Counted from the first letter of the stretch, positions 1 to 11,819 are shown. The stretch is DNA of 21,239 bases from DATCVR01 sp036566745 (GCA_036566745.1 DATCVR010000398.1:1-21239), one strand, 5' to 3'. Notes: generated by a model not told the origin, from the letters alone. Made by a program: numbers and translations.

Positions 1-111
1 CCGGCGATAGGTACGTTCCGGGATATCAACCAGCGGAGCGAACCTCGACACCGGCAGCGCTGCTGCCGCTCTCAGGGCCTCGAGGTCTTCGAAGGGACCT
101 GATCGACGTAC
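1..111 (-). CDS. IS3-family transposase OrfB, N-terminal fragment (partial)
   Basis: The minus-strand frame that is -1 relative to OrfA is open from a TGA at 112-114 to the window edge. It overlaps the last part of OrfA by about 40 bases and then runs past the OrfA stop at 72-74. It reads EALRAAAALPVSRFAPLVDI followed by PERTYRR, which resembles the N-terminal lead-in of an IS3 OrfB before the DDE integrase core. No ATG or GTG lies in the visible part of this frame, so the product would most naturally be made by -1 frameshifting from OrfA, as in other IS3 elements. The catalytic DDE residues would lie to the left of the window. Calling it OrfB rests on position, frame and weak resemblance only. 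Confidence 0.5.
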
Positions 112-413
112 TCAGCGCCCTTCTGCCACACCCGCAGCTGCACCGTCGCCTCCGCCAGCGCGAGCTTGAGCTGCTCGTTCTCCGCCCGCAACCGCCGTTC
201 GGTCGAGGTGACCCCGTTGCCTGGGCCCGGCATAGCGCTCTCCAGCCCGGCCTTGCCAGCGTCGACGAACCGGTCCCGCCACCGCCCCACCGTCTGCGCC
301 GACGTCCCATGCCGCCGCGCCGCCTCCGCCAACGACGCTTCCCCACCGAGCACCGACAGCACCAACCGCGCCCGCTCCTCGACCGACAGCTCCGTCAACG
401 TCCTACGACTCAT
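72..413 (-). CDS. IS3-family transposase OrfA (helix-turn-helix protein)
   Basis: The protein is about 113 residues from the ATG at 413; in-frame ATG 425 and GTG 446 are alternatives. Residues 8-55 form a helix-turn-helix of the transposase type (SVEERARLVLSVLGGEASLA, then EAARRHGTSAQTVGRWRDRF). This is the DNA-binding part that recognises the element's ends. Residues from about 70 (STERRLRAENEQLKLALAEA) form a short leucine-zipper-like coiled coil, typical of IS3 OrfA proteins that dimerise or pair with OrfB. The C terminus overlaps the -1 frame OrfB. I am sure of the transposase OrfA class and less sure of the exact start. Confidence 0.75.
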   Translation of the reverse strand: MSRRTLTELSVEERARLVLSVLGGEASLAEAARRHGTSAQTVGRWRDRFVDAGKAGLESAMPGPGNGVTSTERRLRAENEQLKLALAEATVQLRVWQKGAEYVDQVPSKTSRP

Positions 414-490
414 CCGCGCCACCATCCCTGAGCTGGGCCATTCCACCCGGACCCTGCCAGAAAGTTTGACGCACGAGAGATGCGATCATG

Positions 491-504
491 CGAACATATG
501 TTCT
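491..504. promoter_or_regulatory. LexA/SOS box
   Basis: CGAACATATGTTCT matches 13 of 14 positions of the Gram-positive/actinobacterial LexA operator form CGAACATATGTTCG. The inner 12 bases (492-503) are a perfect palindrome. The site ends 11 bases before the ATG at 516 and touches a TAnnnT -10-like hexamer, so bound LexA would block transcription of the small downstream gene. The match is seen directly; repression by LexA is inferred. Confidence 0.75.
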
Positions 505-509
505 AACGT
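504..509 (+). promoter_or_regulatory. candidate -10 element for leaderless transcript
   Basis: TAACGT fits the actinobacterial TAnnnT -10 pattern and ends 6 bases before the ATG at 516. Transcription would therefore start at or next to the start codon. No convincing Shine-Dalgarno sequence lies before that ATG, which fits a leaderless mRNA. A TTGACG at 466-471 is too far away (32 bases) to be the matching -35. Confidence 0.4.
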
Positions 510-515
510 GGCGGC

Positions 516-809
516 ATGGCTGGCCCAACGGATCGCTCGCAGCCACCCCACGTACAGCGGTGGCAGAGCGTGCTGAACGAACATTGGCCGACCCAGCCAC
601 AGCAGTTCAAGGATCGCCCGCCCGGCATCCCCGTCCGTGCCCGGGTGCAGTGGGAGCGCGACGGCGAGGAGTATCTGTTCGGGGTCGCCATCCGCTGGGA
701 TGCCGACCACGTCTACGTCCAGATCCGCGACACCACCGGCCGCCTGGCCGGGCAGGGCGTGTGGCTCAAGCCGGCCGACGTCTACCGGATGGGTGACCCC
801 ACCACCTGA
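516..809 (+). CDS. small protein of unknown function, putatively SOS-controlled
   Basis: A 97-residue protein I do not recognise. The N-terminal third is polar (Q, P, R, W rich). Residues about 40-92 look like a compact beta-rich domain with alternating hydrophobic strands (RARVQWERDGEEYLFGVAIR and VWLKPADVYR). It has no signal peptide, membrane segment or cysteine. The ATG at 516 lacks a clear ribosome binding site but follows a TAnnnT -10 by 6 bases, and a 13/14 LexA box lies at 491-504. The gene is therefore likely induced by DNA damage. The adjoining IS3 element upstream ends close to the operator. The function cannot be stated; the regulation is a strong inference from the box. Confidence 0.7.
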   Translation: MAGPTDRSQPPHVQRWQSVLNEHWPTQPQQFKDRPPGIPVRARVQWERDGEEYLFGVAIRWDADHVYVQIRDTTGRLAGQGVWLKPADVYRMGDPTT

Positions 810-856
810 CGTCGGCCGCCCGTCCGTCGAGGAACCCGGCCGTGGAGGATCTGGGC

Positions 857-1180
857 ATGAGCGAACTGCACACCGACGCCTACGCGGTGACGATCGTCCA
901 GACGTTGCCCGGCGGCCGTGGTCGCCGGTACTCCACCGCCGTGGGCGACGGCGATCCGCGTGGTCTCATCGAGGCCGCCCTCGACGAGGCCCGCCAGCGC
1001 GGGGGTGTCATCGACGCCGTCGACGGCGGCAACCCGTATGCCGTGCTCGACGTCCTCGACGGCAACGGCGAGGTCGTGCAGGACTTCGGGATCCCCGATC
1101 GGGAGGCGCTCGAGTGGTGGGTGCGCCTCCTCGGCGTCACGATCGAGTCGGAGGACACCGCACCCACGTTCGACGGATGA
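857..1180 (+). CDS. small acidic hypothetical protein
   Basis: A 107-residue acidic protein starting MSELHTDAYAVTIVQTLPGG. The ATG at 857 is preferred over the in-frame GTG at 842 because GGAGG at 844-848 sits 8 bases before it. The pattern of short hydrophobic strands with one central helix (LIEAALDEARQRGG) suggests a small alpha/beta fold. A tryptophan pair (EWWVRLLGV) lies near the C terminus. There is no signal peptide or membrane segment. I do not recognise the family. It lies 47 bases after the SOS-box gene and 83 bases before the CBS gene on the same strand, so co-transcription is possible. Confidence 0.65.
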   Translation: MSELHTDAYAVTIVQTLPGGRGRRYSTAVGDGDPRGLIEAALDEARQRGGVIDAVDGGNPYAVLDVLDGNGEVVQDFGIPDREALEWWVRLLGVTIESEDTAPTFDG

Positions 1181-1263
1181 CGGGCCGGGCTCGACGATGA
1201 CGTTTGGTCAAGGGCCGACCTGGGCACGTGCCTCGGTATCGGGACCGGAGTATCGGAGGAGTC

Positions 1264-1689
1264 ATGGCCAGTCAGACAGTCGCCGAGGTGATGACGACAG
1301 ACGTACTCGCCGTCGCGGTGACCGACCCCGTCACGATGGCGGCTCATCTCATGCGTGATCACGACATCGGCGACGTGATCGTGACCGAGGGCTCCATCGT
1401 CCGTGGAATGGTCACCGACCGCGACCTGGTGATCCGGGTGATGGCCGAGGGGATGGACCCGAACACCACCCTGACCGGCCATATCCTCAGCGAGCCGGTC
1501 GTCACGGTGGGCGCCGGCTCTCCGGCGCAGGAGGCCGTGGACGCGATGCGACAGTACGCCGTACGACGGTTGCCGGTCGTCGAGGCGAACGGTGAGCTGG
1601 TGGGGGTCGTCACGCTCGGCGACCTGGCCATGGACCGTGACTCGACGTCAGCCTTGGCCGACATCAGCGCAGCGCCGCCGGACCACTGA
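1264..1689 (+). CDS. CBS domain pair protein, Hrp1-like
   Basis: A 141-residue protein made of two CBS domains (about residues 5-60 and 72-130), the module that senses adenosine nucleotides or related ligands. The layout MRDHDIGD, GMVTDRDLVIRVMAEGMDPN and VRRLPVVEANGELVGVVTLGD closely follows mycobacterial Hrp1 (Rv2626c), a hypoxia-induced stand-alone CBS protein of about 143 residues. Hrp1's paired zinc-binding cysteines have no counterpart here, because this protein has no cysteine. The ATG at 1264 follows GGAGGA at 1255-1260, which rules against the upstream ATG/GTG starts. A perfect 9-bp hairpin follows the stop. The physiological ligand is unknown. Confidence 0.88.
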   Translation: MASQTVAEVMTTDVLAVAVTDPVTMAAHLMRDHDIGDVIVTEGSIVRGMVTDRDLVIRVMAEGMDPNTTLTGHILSEPVVTVGAGSPAQEAVDAMRQYAVRRLPVVEANGELVGVVTLGDLAMDRDSTSALADISAAPPDH

Positions 1690-1708
1690 GGCGTACGTGT
1701 CTCGAGGC

Positions 1709-1736
1709 CACCGGGGCGAAGGGTGCGGCCCCGGTG
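1709..1736 (+). terminator. GC-rich hairpin terminator after CBS gene
   Basis: CACCGGGGC (1709-1717) and GCCCCGGTG (1728-1736) form a perfect 9-bp stem with a 10-base loop, 20 bases after the CBS stop. There is no U-tract, as is common for actinobacterial terminators. Confidence 0.6.
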
Positions 1737-1880
1737 CTGTCTGCCCAACACCGGAACCTGGGCTACCGAGCCTCTCGAGCGAACCGGCTCCCTACGGACT
1801 CTGTACCCGTCGAGGGCTCGTGTATGAGTGTGTTCGCCACCTCAGTGTCGGCCAGGCGGGCGCGAGGTACATGATGAGTC

Positions 1881-2561
1881 ATGACCGAGAACGATGCCGA
1901 GCGGTTCGCGCGGCTGGCGCAGGCGCTGGTGGATCAGCCCGACGTCGAGGGAACCCTCGAGCAGGTACTGGCCTTCGCGGTGGCGATGATCGGCTGTGAT
2001 CATGCCGGCGTCATGCTCGTGCATCCCGCCGGGGACATCGAGACGGCCGCCGTGACCACCGAACTGGTGGAGAAGGCCGACCAGCTGCAGCTGGAGTACC
2101 ACGAGGGCCCGTGCGTCTCGGCCATCGAGGACGAACGCAACTTCGTCATCCTCGACACCGCCACGGATCCGCGATGGCCGACCTGGGGGCCACGCGTCGC
2201 CGAACTCGGCATGCGCAGCATCTGCAGCACCGAACTCGACACCGGCTCGGACACCGTCGGCGCGCTGAACCTCTACGCGACCCAGGTGGACTACTTCGAT
2301 GCCGAGTCCGTCGAGGCGGCGCATATCCTGGCCCGCCACGCCGCGATCGCGATCGACACCACCCGCCGGCACTCCGTGCTGATCCGCACCGTCGACGCCC
2401 AGACCAAGATCGGACAGGCCATCGGCATCCTCATGGCACGCCACGGCCTCGATCACGACCAGGCCTTCGGCGTGCTGCGCGCGTACTCCCAGGACAACAA
2501 CGTCAAGCTTCGAGTCGTGGTCGACCGGGTCGTCGCCAGCGCCGCTGCGCAGCACGGGTGA
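1881..2561 (+). CDS. GAF and ANTAR domain transcription regulator (RNA-binding antiterminator type)
   Basis: A 226-residue two-domain protein. Residues about 10-165 are a GAF sensor domain (EQVLAFAVAMIGCDHAGVML, YHEGPCVSAI, VGALNLYA). Residues about 168-222 are an ANTAR domain (RTVDAQTKIGQAIGILMARH, followed by the D-Q-A-F-x-V-L-R helix). ANTAR proteins bind twin-hairpin RNA and prevent termination, so this is likely a cytoplasmic regulator that couples a small-molecule or redox signal to antitermination. The cysteines at the GAF pocket (GCDHAG and GPCVS) are common in actinobacterial members. The start at the ATG at 1881 lacks a strong ribosome binding site, and no closer alternative is better. 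Its RNA targets cannot be named from the window. Confidence 0.88.
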   Translation: MTENDAERFARLAQALVDQPDVEGTLEQVLAFAVAMIGCDHAGVMLVHPAGDIETAAVTTELVEKADQLQLEYHEGPCVSAIEDERNFVILDTATDPRWPTWGPRVAELGMRSICSTELDTGSDTVGALNLYATQVDYFDAESVEAAHILARHAAIAIDTTRRHSVLIRTVDAQTKIGQAIGILMARHGLDHDQAFGVLRAYSQDNNVKLRVVVDRVVASAAAQHG

Positions 2562-2569
2562 CAGGAGGA

Positions 2570-2598
2570 TGCCCCCACTGGGGGTGGAGGTGGGGGCA
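2570..2598 (+). terminator. strong GC hairpin, possible terminator or dispersed palindrome
   Basis: TGCCCCCAC (2570-2578) and GTGGGGGCA (2590-2598) form a perfect 9-bp stem around an 11-base G-rich loop, 8 bases after the GAF-ANTAR stop. The loop carries another GGGGTGG run that could pair in the alternative with the left arm. Confidence 0.55.
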
Positions 2599-2640
2599 CC
2601 CGTGGTGCACGGCCAACGGGGACGTGACCGCACCTTCACG

Positions 2641-2682
2641 CTACGCCGGTAAACGCCGGATTTCGGGCGTTATGCGACGTAG
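2641..2682. terminator. imperfect hairpin between convergent genes
   Basis: CTACGCCGGTAAACGCC (2641-2657) pairs with 2666-2682 at about 13 of 17 positions, with an 8-base loop. It sits between the GAF-ANTAR gene and the convergent CorA gene (stop at 2703), so it could end transcripts from both sides. Confidence 0.4.
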
Positions 2683-2702
2683 GTGAGCGCGGCTCACGGC
2701 GG

Positions 2703-3698
2703 TCACAGCCAGCCGCTCTTGCGCATCCTGGCGTGGATCAGCCGGCAGGCCACGGCGGTCGCGACGATGACCATCGGATAGCCGAAGGTCCAGCCCAGCT
2801 CGGGCATGTGATCGAAGTTCATGCCGTAGATGCCGAAGACCATGGTGGGCACGGCGACGACTGCCGCCCACGCCGAGATCCGTCGCACGTCGGTGTTCTG
2901 CCGGACGGTCACCAGTGCGAGGTGGGCGGTGAGTGCGCTGGTCAGGAGCTCGCCGTGGGAGTCGGCCTGACGATCGACGCGGACCAGGTGGTCCAGGGCG
3001 TTGCGAAAGTACTCCGGCAGGCCCGTGCACAGCTCGACGCGTTCCGCGGCGAGATCGTCGAGGACCGGCACGAGCGGATCGACGGCCGCCCGGCACTGCA
3101 GGGCGCGCCGCTTCAGCGCGTGGATCGCCGCCGTGACGTCGCCGCCGGGCTCTTCGAAGATCTGCCGCTCGACGTCGATGAGGTCGGTCTCGACCTGGGC
3201 CACCACCTTCGCGTAGGTGTCGATGACCAGATCGCAGATCGCGTACAGGACGCCGGCCGGGCCCGCGCGCAGGAGCCAGGCGTCGGCCTCCACCCGGATC
3301 CGTAGCGCCTGGAGAGGGTTCGGCGTGCCGTGACGGACGGTGACGACGAAGTCCGGCCCGATGAACAGCATGATCTCGCCGACGTCGAGCTGGGACGCGC
3401 CCGGACGCTGGCGCAGTGTCTTCAATACCACGAACACCGAGTCGCCGTAGCGCTCGAGCTTCGGCCGCTGATGCGCGTGAATCGCGTCCTCGACGGCCAG
3501 GGGGTGCAACCCGAGCTCATCCGTGATCAGGTCGAACTCGTCCTGTGTGGGTTCGTGGAGACCGATCCACAGGAGAGCGTCACCGTCCGTCCGAGCCTTG
3601 GCGAAGGTGTCGCTGATGTCGCCGACGATCTCGTGCCGGCGCCCGTCGCGGTAGATGGCCTGATCCACGATCACGGGCACGATTGTCCGGCATGCCAT
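2703..3698 (-). CDS. corA: CorA-family magnesium/divalent metal transport protein
   Basis: The protein is 331 residues. It has a large cytoplasmic N-terminal domain and a long helical stalk, then two membrane helices at the C terminus (about 272-290 and 306-325). The signature YGMNF at 291-295 sits at the end of the first helix and is followed by an acidic loop (D-H-M-P-E-L), the selectivity entrance of CorA pentamers. The last residues are basic (RMRKSGWL), as expected for the cytoplasmic tail. The family takes up Mg2+ and sometimes Co2+ or Ni2+ through the plasma membrane. The start at the ATG at 3698 has a GAGG about 9 bases upstream. The DUF2255 gene ends 62 bases upstream on the same strand, so the two may share a transcript. 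Family call is firm; the ion is not proven. Confidence 0.92.
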   Translation of the reverse strand: MACRTIVPVIVDQAIYRDGRRHEIVGDISDTFAKARTDGDALLWIGLHEPTQDEFDLITDELGLHPLAVEDAIHAHQRPKLERYGDSVFVVLKTLRQRPGASQLDVGEIMLFIGPDFVVTVRHGTPNPLQALRIRVEADAWLLRAGPAGVLYAICDLVIDTYAKVVAQVETDLIDVERQIFEEPGGDVTAAIHALKRRALQCRAAVDPLVPVLDDLAAERVELCTGLPEYFRNALDHLVRVDRQADSHGELLTSALTAHLALVTVRQNTDVRRISAWAAVVAVPTMVFGIYGMNFDHMPELGWTFGYPMVIVATAVACRLIHARMRKSGWL

Positions 3699-3760
3699 GG
3701 GCGGCCTCGACCGACGGTGCCCTCCGGGGCGTCAAGATTCCGTATGGATGTCGCCGGGCC

Positions 3761-4141
3761 TCAGCTCTCGTGCGGGACGAGCCGGAACGTCGAGCGGGCT
3801 GCCTCGGCGCCGACCACGGTGCCGACGATCGCCGGCCCGAAGCGGTCGTACTTCGCGTGATAGGCCGCATCGATCCCGTGGTGCACCTCCGGCCCCGGCT
3901 CCTCGAACGTGACGTCCTTCTCGACTCCACCAGCCTGGATCCGCCCCTGCGGGTGCGCGAGAGCCCGGCGGAACCACGCGTTGTCACGTCCGTACGCTGA
4001 CCGCACGAACACGTCGTCGCCCACCCGGACCACCCAGATCGTCACGTATGGCCGCAAGCTCCCGTCCTCGCGTCGGGACGTCACCCGCAACTCCTGCGCG
4101 CGGCCGATCCGGTCCAGCTCGTCCGCCGACCACGTCGTCAT
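3761..4141 (-). CDS. DUF2255 family protein
   Basis: A 126-residue protein beginning MTTWSADELDRIGRAQELRV. The ATG at 4141 is chosen because AGAGGAA lies 8-9 bases upstream and the family starts here; the longer open frame to 4225 looks non-coding. The body (Y-V-T-I-W-V-V-R-V-G-D-D-V-F-V-R-S, then the RRALAHPQGRIQAGG segment) is typical of DUF2255, a small actinobacterial family with a split beta-barrel look like that of flavin-nucleotide or deazaflavin-dependent nitroreductase-type proteins. The reaction is unknown. It lies divergent to the tiny ORF at 4334, with a 192-base intergenic region between them. Confidence 0.82.
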   Translation of the reverse strand: MTTWSADELDRIGRAQELRVTSRREDGSLRPYVTIWVVRVGDDVFVRSAYGRDNAWFRRALAHPQGRIQAGGVEKDVTFEEPGPEVHHGIDAAYHAKYDRFGPAIVGTVVGAEAARSTFRLVPHES

Positions 4142-4261
4142 CCGACATTCCTCTCGTAGGCCATCGCCCACCGTGCCCACCTGTCTCGACGAACGTACGA
4201 CGCGCGGCGCATCCGTGGGAGGCACTGGAGGTACCAGGAAGGTCCGGACTCGGACGGCTCA

Positions 4262-4320
4262 CCGAAGGGGCTTCGGAATAGCCGAGATGTACCGGAAGAG
4301 TGGCATCTCAGCCGTTCCGG
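4262..4320 (+). other. structured stretch: hairpin plus possible pseudoknot
   Basis: CCGAAG (4262-4267) and CTTCGG (4271-4276) form a tight hairpin with a 3-base loop. Downstream, GAGATG (4284-4289) can pair with CATCTC (4304-4309). CCGGAA (4292-4297), inside that loop, can pair with TTCCGG (4315-4320), giving an H-type pseudoknot topology. It lies just before the small ORF at 4334. The pairings are visible; a role in RNA is inferred. Confidence 0.3.
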
Positions 4321-4333
4321 GGGAATATGGGAC

Positions 4334-4573
4334 GTGAAGGCGCGAGACTGGGGGGCGATGATGATCCGCTCGCCTGACATGAAGCTCGGCCGGATCGATC
4401 GCGCGCTGGCCGAGCTGGCCGAAGCGCGTCGTCGATGCCGTGACCCGATCCGGGCCTGGCAGCTGAGCGACGCCATCGACGCCCAGCTCGACCTGCGCCT
4501 CACGATCATGGGGCTGGTCGCCGCACGCGACTCGACCTCGCGCTCGGCCATGGACGACATTCCGACGACCTGA
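4334..4573 (+). CDS. tiny hypothetical protein
   Basis: A 79-residue protein if started at the GTG at 4334, or about 70 from the ATGs at 4358/4361. The middle is a charged helical segment (IDRALAELAEARRRCRDPIR) followed by a second helix (DAIDAQLDLRLTIMGLVAAR), so it would fold as a helical hairpin. It has no signal or membrane segment. It is not recognised. It may be real because codon positions look GC-biased and it fills the gap between divergent and convergent neighbours, but no strong ribosome binding site confirms a start. A structured stretch precedes it. Confidence 0.45.
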   Translation: MKARDWGAMMIRSPDMKLGRIDRALAELAEARRRCRDPIRAWQLSDAIDAQLDLRLTIMGLVAARDSTSRSAMDDIPTT

Positions 4574-4609
4574 TCGGCCGGCCGCGCGGCGCAGCCCGCC
4601 GTCGCGAGC

Positions 4610-4888
4610 TCACGTCGCGCGGTGTCGCCCACGATGTCGCGATGAACGAATCCGCGACACACCGACGACGTTGACGACGGCCACGACGCCGACCACCGCG
4701 GACACCACCGCGACAGTTCGCAGCGCGGGATCTCCGTCGGCGGACAGCCAGGCCCACACCGCCGTGGCGGCAGCCACGACCGCTCCGAACGCCGACAGGG
4801 CGATCCGGAGCCGGTAGGCGGAGCGGGCGCGCGTCGGCTCCGCACCCGTGGGCTCGGATCCAGGGACGTCCGGATCGAGACCGTCCAT
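4610..4888 (-). CDS. small two-helix membrane protein, DUF6343-like
   Basis: A 92-residue protein with an acidic, proline-rich N terminus. The motif EPTRARSAYRLRIALSAFG then enters the first membrane helix (about 28-49), and a second helix covers about 58-78. The C terminus is basic (RIRSSRHRGRHRAT). The T-x-A-R-S-A-x-R-L-R-x-x-L-S pattern is what I recall of the actinobacterial family DUF6343; this assignment is from memory. The ATG at 4888 has GGAGGGGG about 10 bases upstream. It lies 99 bases downstream of the DUF1345 gene on the same strand, so the two may form a small membrane-protein operon. Function unknown. Confidence 0.65.
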   Translation of the reverse strand: MDGLDPDVPGSEPTGAEPTRARSAYRLRIALSAFGAVVAAATAVWAWLSADGDPALRTVAVVSAVVGVVAVVNVVGVSRIRSSRHRGRHRAT

Positions 4889-4987
4889 CGGCCCACAGCC
4901 CCCTCCCGCACTGTCACCGGGTCGGTACCCGGTTCCGAGCTCGGCAAGCCTCCGCGCCGCTCCGCGTCCGATCCCGCGTCGTGCCGG

Positions 4988-5671
4988 TCAGCGCATGAGC
5001 CCGGCGACGAGGTTGATGGCTCCGGCAATGATGACCACGCCGAAGATGTAGGCCAGGACGGCGTGGGAGAGGACGGTTCGGCGGGTCTGCGGATTCCGCA
5101 GCGACGTGTCGGAGATCTGGTACGTCATGCCCACGGTGAAGGCGACGTAGGCGAAGTCGCGGTAGCTGGGTGGGGCCGGAGTGTCCGCGTCGAACGTGAT
5201 GCCACGCCCCGCCCCGGGTCCGTAGTAGAGGTGGGCGTATCGCAGGGTGTAGACGGTGTTGAGCACCGTCCAGGACAGCGCGACGGTGGTGCCCGCCACC
5301 GCGACGAGCACCGCCCTCAGGGTGCCGGTCCGGTCGCTCGCGAGGCCGAGCGCGAAGCCGACGGCGAGCAGGCTGGCCATGCACACTGCGGCGAGCAGGG
5401 CGGTCGCCGAGGCGCGAGTGTCGTCCTCCTGGGTGGCCAGCCGCTCGGTGTCCGGGCCGTCCACCCGGAGGATGAGGTGCCAGACACTGCCGAGGAAGGT
5501 GGCGGCCGCAGCGTCCCAACCAGCGACGACGGCCAGCTCCCACGGAGCGAACGGGAGCAGGGCGAGCGCCGCGGCCAGGCCCACGAGGAGAACGATGACC
5601 GCCCGCCGCAGAGCGGGCGCGTGCCAGCCCAGCACTCGGTGGTAGAGCGTCCTCGACGGAAGGCCACTCAC
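4988..5671 (-). CDS. DUF1345 family integral membrane protein
   Basis: A 227-residue protein with about five membrane helices (near 21-40, 45-67, 88-110, 119-140 and 205-225). The segment DFAYVAFTVGMTYQISDTSL, about residues 171-190, is the hallmark of DUF1345 proteins. These are plasma-membrane proteins of unknown activity. The start is the GTG at 5671, with only a weak ribosome binding site upstream, so a different start is possible. Divergent from the VOC gene at 5823; a 10-bp palindrome lies between them. Confidence 0.85.
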   Translation of the reverse strand: MSGLPSRTLYHRVLGWHAPALRRAVIVLLVGLAAALALLPFAPWELAVVAGWDAAAATFLGSVWHLILRVDGPDTERLATQEDDTRASATALLAAVCMASLLAVGFALGLASDRTGTLRAVLVAVAGTTVALSWTVLNTVYTLRYAHLYYGPGAGRGITFDADTPAPPSYRDFAYVAFTVGMTYQISDTSLRNPQTRRTVLSHAVLAYIFGVVIIAGAINLVAGLMR

Positions 5672-5723
5672 TGTTCACTCACGACGGCTACCGGCAACGA
5701 TCCTGACGACCTGCGCACGCTGC

Positions 5724-5733
5724 CGGTATACCG
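5724..5733. promoter_or_regulatory. 10-bp palindrome between divergent genes
   Basis: CGGTATACCG is a perfect palindrome in the middle of the 151-base gap between the DUF1345 (minus) and VOC (plus) genes. It could be a small operator, but length alone allows chance. Confidence 0.25.
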
Positions 5734-5822
5734 CGTCACGGCAGAACTCCGCAGCCCTGATCCGAGGATCGGTTGCTGGGCGAGTCACGCTGCGAGTACG
5801 TTCATTTGAGGGGGCGATTGAC

Positions 5823-6209
5823 ATGCTGAACGACTATCCGATCCTTGCGACGATCGCGACAAGCGACATGGCCCGAGCAGCGGCCTTCTACGAGGGCACT
5901 CTGGGCTTCACCGCCGAGATGGAAGATCCGGCCGGTGGCAATCTCTACAGGTCGGGCGACACCCGGTTCCTCGTGTACCCGAGTTCGTTCGCGGGTGGAC
6001 CCGCACAGACCGTGGCCACCTGGTTCGTCGACGACGTCGACGCGGTCGTGGCGGAGCTGGCCGACAAGGGCGTGACCTTCGAGCAGTACGACCTGCCCGG
6101 AATCAAGACCGACGAGCGCGGAATCGCCGAGCTCGGACCGCTTCGGGGCGCCTGGTTCAAGGACCCGGACGGCAACACCTTGAGCGTCGGCCAGGGCCCG
6201 TCCAGCTAG
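5823..6209 (+). CDS. VOC superfamily protein (glyoxalase/bleomycin-resistance fold)
   Basis: A 128-residue single-module VOC protein. The first beta-alpha-beta unit is LATIATSDMARAAAFYEGTL, about residues 8-27. The second half has TWFVDDVDAVVAELADKGVT and ends in FKDPDGNTLSVGQ, where the terminal glutamate often found as a metal ligand (DPDGN-x-x-x-x-E/Q) is replaced by a region with Q. Members bind a divalent metal and act as glyoxalases, dioxygenases or drug-binding proteins; which applies here cannot be told. The ATG at 5823 follows GAGGGGG at 5808-5814 with 8 bases spacing. It is convergent with the carboxylase gene, with a 44-base gap. Confidence 0.88.
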   Translation: MLNDYPILATIATSDMARAAAFYEGTLGFTAEMEDPAGGNLYRSGDTRFLVYPSSFAGGPAQTVATWFVDDVDAVVAELADKGVTFEQYDLPGIKTDERGIAELGPLRGAWFKDPDGNTLSVGQGPSS

Positions 6210-6212
6210 GCT

Positions 6213-6225
6213 CCGGTCGCACCGG
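6213..6225. terminator. short hairpin in convergent gap
   Basis: CCGGT (6213-6217) and ACCGG (6221-6225) form a 5-bp stem with a 3-base loop, 4 bases after the VOC stop and before the carboxylase stop at 6254. Short, so only a weak terminator candidate. Confidence 0.25.
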
Positions 6226-6253
6226 CGGCACGTGCGAGGCGCGCTCGGCGCGG

Positions 6254-11725
<5,472 letters not shown>

Positions 11726-11758
11726 CGACCGAGCCTCCCGACTACCCGCGCGCAGAAA

Positions 11759-11786
11759 GGCGGCGTCCGGGTCCCGGAGCGCCGCC
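11759..11786 (-). terminator. terminator-shaped hairpin in carboxylase leader
   Basis: On the minus strand GGCGGCG (11786-11780) and UCCGG pair with CCGGA and CGCCGCC (11770-11759). This gives a 12-bp stem with one bulged base (11779) and a GAC triloop, followed by UUUCU. It lies 33 bases before the GTG of the carboxylase and 176 bases after the DUF998 stop. It is either the end of the upstream operon or an attenuator in the carboxylase leader. Confidence 0.55.
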
Positions 11787-11805
11787 TGTGCTCTACCTTG
11801 CTCGA

Positions 11806-11819
11806 TTACCGGCCGGTAA
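11806..11819. promoter_or_regulatory. 14-bp perfect palindrome, TetR-type operator form
   Basis: TTACCGGCCGGTAA is perfectly palindromic and lies 80 bases upstream of the carboxylase GTG. The form TTACC-n4-GGTAA is common for TetR-family operators near acyl-CoA genes in actinomycetes. On the minus strand a TTGGTT lies at its upstream edge and CAAGGT 17 bases on, so the operator would sit within the promoter. No TetR gene is in the window. Confidence 0.5.

Larger units (their letters stand above)
1..477 (-). mobile_element. IS3-type insertion sequence, 5' part (cut by window edge)
   Basis: A complete OrfA and the start of a -1 frame OrfB lie on the minus strand in the arrangement of IS3-family elements. 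The upstream end is not certain. A sequence reading GTCAAACTTTCTGGCAG on the minus strand around 459-475 is where a terminal inverted repeat would be expected, but the other end lies outside the window, so neither the repeat nor a target duplication can be confirmed. Confidence 0.55.

Noticed and set aside
26..346. Arginine-rich open frame antisense or offset to OrfA
   Set aside because: Low-complexity R/G/S translation, a shadow of the transposase gene.
1223..1232. GGCACGTGCC palindrome upstream of the CBS gene
   Set aside because: A short GC-rich palindrome expected by chance; no paired site or promoter seen.
1238..1257. DosR-like motif before the Hrp1-like gene
   Set aside because: Only about 13 of 20 positions fit by eye and it lies on the ribosome binding site, too close to the start codon for a normal DosR box.
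4914..5678. 254-codon frame overlapping the DUF1345 gene
   Set aside because: Translation is R/H/P-rich without hydrophobic segments; the DUF1345 frame has the family signature.
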